Assembly (NCBI RefSeq): GCF_003591655.1
Contig: NZ_QVRA01000012.1
Location: 1 to 64,000 of the forward strand
From: Sphingobium terrigena
GTDB taxonomy: Bacteria; Pseudomonadota; Alphaproteobacteria; Sphingomonadales; Sphingomonadaceae
Reading direction: 5' to 3'
DNA: 64,000 bases
Both the position numbers and the translations under genes were made by a program. Below are positions 61,781 to 64,000 of the stretch, piece by piece; position 1 is the stretch's first letter, and every line of letters begins with the position of its first letter. The notes below the pieces were generated by a model. That model was not told the origin of the DNA, did no database searches, and saw only the letters and a list, made by a program, of their open reading frames with translations.

Positions 61781-64000
61781 TTAAAAACGATTGTCGCGCG
61801 GGAAGCCGGTGGGCGGCATCCGCCCGGCTGCCCCGCGTGCCACTTTCCACGGCGTCATGTCCGATTCGGTGCGGGTCCGTCCGGTTTCGCCACCCATGGT
61901 CCAGCTAAGCCCATCGGACAGGCGGAAGGCGATGGCGTCGGACAGGCCACCGTCGCGATAGCGCTGCATCTGCACCCCCTGCCCGCGTGCCATGCGGGGC
62001 ATTTCATCGAGCGCAAAGACCAACAGTTTGCGATTCTCACCGATCACCGCGACGCTGTCCGCCCCCGGCGCGACCGGGCGGATGACAGCCAGCTTCGCGC
62101 CGGTGCGGATGTTGACAACCTGACGTCCTTTGCGAGTCTCGGCCATGATCTCCGCCACCGCCGCAATGAAGCCGCGTCCGTCGGAGGAGGCGAGCAACAG
62201 GTCCGTGCCGGTCCGTGCAGGCATGAAGGCGACGATCGTGCCTTCATTGTCCATGTCCACCAGCGACCGCACGGGATCACCAAAGCCACGTCCGCCCGGC
62301 AATTTGTCCGACCCCAGCGTGTAGATCCGGCCGGTGGAGGTGGCGAGCAGTAGCTTGTCGGTGGTGTAGGCGTGAAAGGCAAATTGCGGGCCGTCGCCTT
62401 CCTTGAATTTCAGCGTGTCGGCGGCGGCCAGATCGCGATGACCGCTCATCGCCCTGATCCAGCCGCGTTCGGACAGGATGACGGTGATCGGTTCGCGTTC
62501 GATCATCGCCTCCAGCGGGATTTCCCGCGCGGGTCCGGCTTCCTCCACCAATGTGCGGCGATGGCCCAGTAGCGTATCCGGGCCATAGCGCTTGCGCAGC
62601 GCGGCGATATCACGCTTCAGCTTGGCGCACTGGCGCTGCGGGTTTTCGACCAGCTTTTGCAGATCGTCCCGCTCCGCCACCAGATCGGCATGTTCGCGGC
62701 GCAACTCCATCTCTTCCAGCTTGCGCAGCGAACGCAGCCGCATGTTGAGAATGGCTTCGGCCTGCCGGTCTGTCAGGGCAAATTCGTCCATCATCACCAG
62801 CTTCGGCTCATCCTCGGTACGGATGATCTCGATCACCCGGTCGAGATTGAGATAGGCGATGATATAGCCGTCGAGCAGTTCGAGCCGGTCGGCGATCTTG
62901 GCGAGGCGATGCTGGGCGCGACGGACCAGCACGTCGATCTGATGCTTGAGCCATTCGACCAGCACGGCGCGCAGCCCCAGCACGCGCGGCGTATGGGTGG
63001 CGTCCAGGACGTTCAGATTGAGCGGGAAGCGGTTTTCCAGATCGGTCAGTCGGTAGAGACTGTCTTTGAGCACCTGCGGATCGACATTGCGCGTCTTGGG
63101 CGTGATGACGATGCGGATCGTCTCATCGCTTTCGTCGCGGACATCCTCCAGGATCGGCAGCTTCTTGTCGTTGATGATCCCGGCAATCTGCTCGATCAGC
63201 TTGCCCTTCTGCACCTGATAGGGGATTTCGCTGACAACCAGTTGCCAGGTGCCGCCGCCCAGCTTTTCGATACCGGTTGGTTCCCAGACGCCCTGATCAT
63301 CCTTGCCGGTGGAAAAGCGCGCGCGGGTGCGAAACGCGCCGCGCCCGGTGGCATAGGCTTCGGCGATGATCGCCGGGCTATCCACCAGCACGCCACCAGT
63401 GGGAAAGTCCGGCCCCTTCACCACCGCCATCAGCGCGGCATGTGTCGTATCGGGATCGTCGATCAGCAAGGCTGCTGCATCAAGGATTTCGGTGACATTG
63501 TGTGGCGGGATGCTGGTCGCCATGCCGACCGCAATGCCGCTGGCCCCGTTGGCGAGGAGATTGGGGAAGAGGCCGGGGAAAATCTCCGGCTCTTCATCTT
63601 CGCCATTATAGGTGGGGCGGAAATCGACCGTGCCTTCGTCCAGCCCCGCCATCAGATCGGCGGCGGGCTGGGTCAGGCGCGCTTCGGTGTAACGCATGGC
63701 GGCCGCATTATCGCCATCGATATTGCCGAAATTGCCCTGCCCGTCGACCAATGGTGTGCGCAGGACGAAATCCTGCGCCAGCCGCACCATCGCGTCATAG
63801 ACGCTGCTGTCGCCATGGGGATGATATTTGCCGATGACATCGCCCACGACGCGGGCGCATTTCTTGTAACTGGTGCCGTTGCGGGCGGGATTGGCGACCA
63901 GCACATCGGGCGACGCGCCGGACGGTTCCATCTTGAGCAGCCGCATCGCCCAGAGCAGGCGACGATGCACCGGTTTCAGCCCGTCGCGCAGATCCGGCAG
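61781..64000 (-). CDS. parC: DNA topoisomerase IV subunit A, 5' end outside window
   Basis: Partial: about 739 residues visible, the first few dozen lying beyond the right edge (the frame is open to 64000, reading [19 protein letters not shown]). The catalytic tyrosine is in [11 protein letters not shown] near 102 of the visible part, with GNFGNIDGD preceding it. The C-terminal blades end with [23 protein letters not shown]. The length and the short C-terminal part fit ParC better than GyrA. It decatenates chromosomes with ParE. Confidence 0.93.
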   Translation of the reverse strand: MPDLRDGLKPVHRRLLWAMRLLKMEPSGASPDVLVANPARNGTSYKKCARVVGDVIGKYHPHGDSSVYDAMVRLAQDFVLRTPLVDGQGNFGNIDGDNAAAMRYTEARLTQPAADLMAGLDEGTVDFRPTYNGEDEEPEIFPGLFPNLLANGASGIAVGMATSIPPHNVTEILDAAALLIDDPDTTHAALMAVVKGPDFPTGGVLVDSPAIIAEAYATGRGAFRTRARFSTGKDDQGVWEPTGIEKLGGGTWQLVVSEIPYQVQKGKLIEQIAGIINDKKLPILEDVRDESDETIRIVITPKTRNVDPQVLKDSLYRLTDLENRFPLNLNVLDATHTPRVLGLRAVLVEWLKHQIDVLVRRAQHRLAKIADRLELLDGYIIAYLNLDRVIEIIRTEDEPKLVMMDEFALTDRQAEAILNMRLRSLRKLEEMELRREHADLVAERDDLQKLVENPQRQCAKLKRDIAALRKRYGPDTLLGHRRTLVEEAGPAREIPLEAMIEREPITVILSERGWIRAMSGHRDLAAADTLKFKEGDGPQFAFHAYTTDKLLLATSTGRIYTLGSDKLPGGRGFGDPVRSLVDMDNEGTIVAFMPARTGTDLLLASSDGRGFIAAVAEIMAETRKGRQVVNIRTGAKLAVIRPVAPGADSVAVIGENRKLLVFALDEMPRMARGQGVQMQRYRDGGLSDAIAFRLSDGLSWTMGGETGRTRTESDMTPWKVARGAAGRMPPTGFPRDNRF

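Overview
The window looks like chromosomal DNA of a sphingomonad (Alphaproteobacteria, Sphingomonadaceae; Sphingobium- or Sphingomonas-like). The grounds are high GC with strong codon bias, alphaproteobacterial families (DUF2842, DUF1285, DUF4159, a small coiled-coil gene before zapA), a 6S RNA gene between zapA and the 5-formyl-THF cyclo-ligase gene, and many ATGA/GTGA gene overlaps. Most of it is housekeeping. The only clearly foreign-looking stretch is the AT-rich TPR gene near the left edge. I see no insertion sequence, prophage or CRISPR array.

Layout, part 1 (0-24 kb). An open-ended ORF end and the AT-rich TPR gene come first. A leftward block follows: alaS-hflX, a Tat-exported M24 peptidase, a GST, thiE, and a glycolysis/pentose-phosphate cluster tkt-gap-pgk-fda. 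A rightward group carries a coiled-coil gene, zapA, 6S RNA, the formyl-THF cyclo-ligase and DUF2842, then aqpZ, two tandem tRNA-Asp genes, an AI-2E family permease and a secreted protein. The branched-chain 2-oxoacid dehydrogenase genes (E1alpha, E1beta, E2) point left from a promoter with an overlapping palindrome. thyA, a degenerate JAB/RadC-like gene and tRNA-Pro(CGG) complete this part.

Part 2 (24-38 kb). A rightward cassette holds a Tat-signal TldD, a leaderless TldE, DUF4159, MoxR ATPase, a DUF58 protein, a BatA-type membrane protein and two large membrane proteins. It resembles MoxR/VWA envelope systems. An exonuclease, a spermidine-synthase-like methyltransferase fold, a CinA-like protein and map follow.

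Part 3 (38-64 kb). glnB-glnA lies downstream of sigma-54-like sequences. Then come DUF2142 and PAP2 membrane proteins, the leftward pdhC-thioesterase-lpdA set, a universal stress protein, rnr, MOSC and DUF2945 genes, a GT4 glycosyltransferase, rarA coupled to an RNase-H-fold-like gene, tRNA-Thr(TGT) and a roughly 670-bp non-coding stretch. Two small secreted proteins sharing a terminator, EVE, a 2OG-Fe(II) oxygenase, folB, GNAT, DUF1285-NUDIX-CCA transferase, a GGNDF/EAL protein and the 5'-truncated parC complete the window.

Intergenic regions are rich in palindromic repeats of at least four types. One copy sits in frame inside the E2 gene of the branched-chain dehydrogenase, in the linker between domains.
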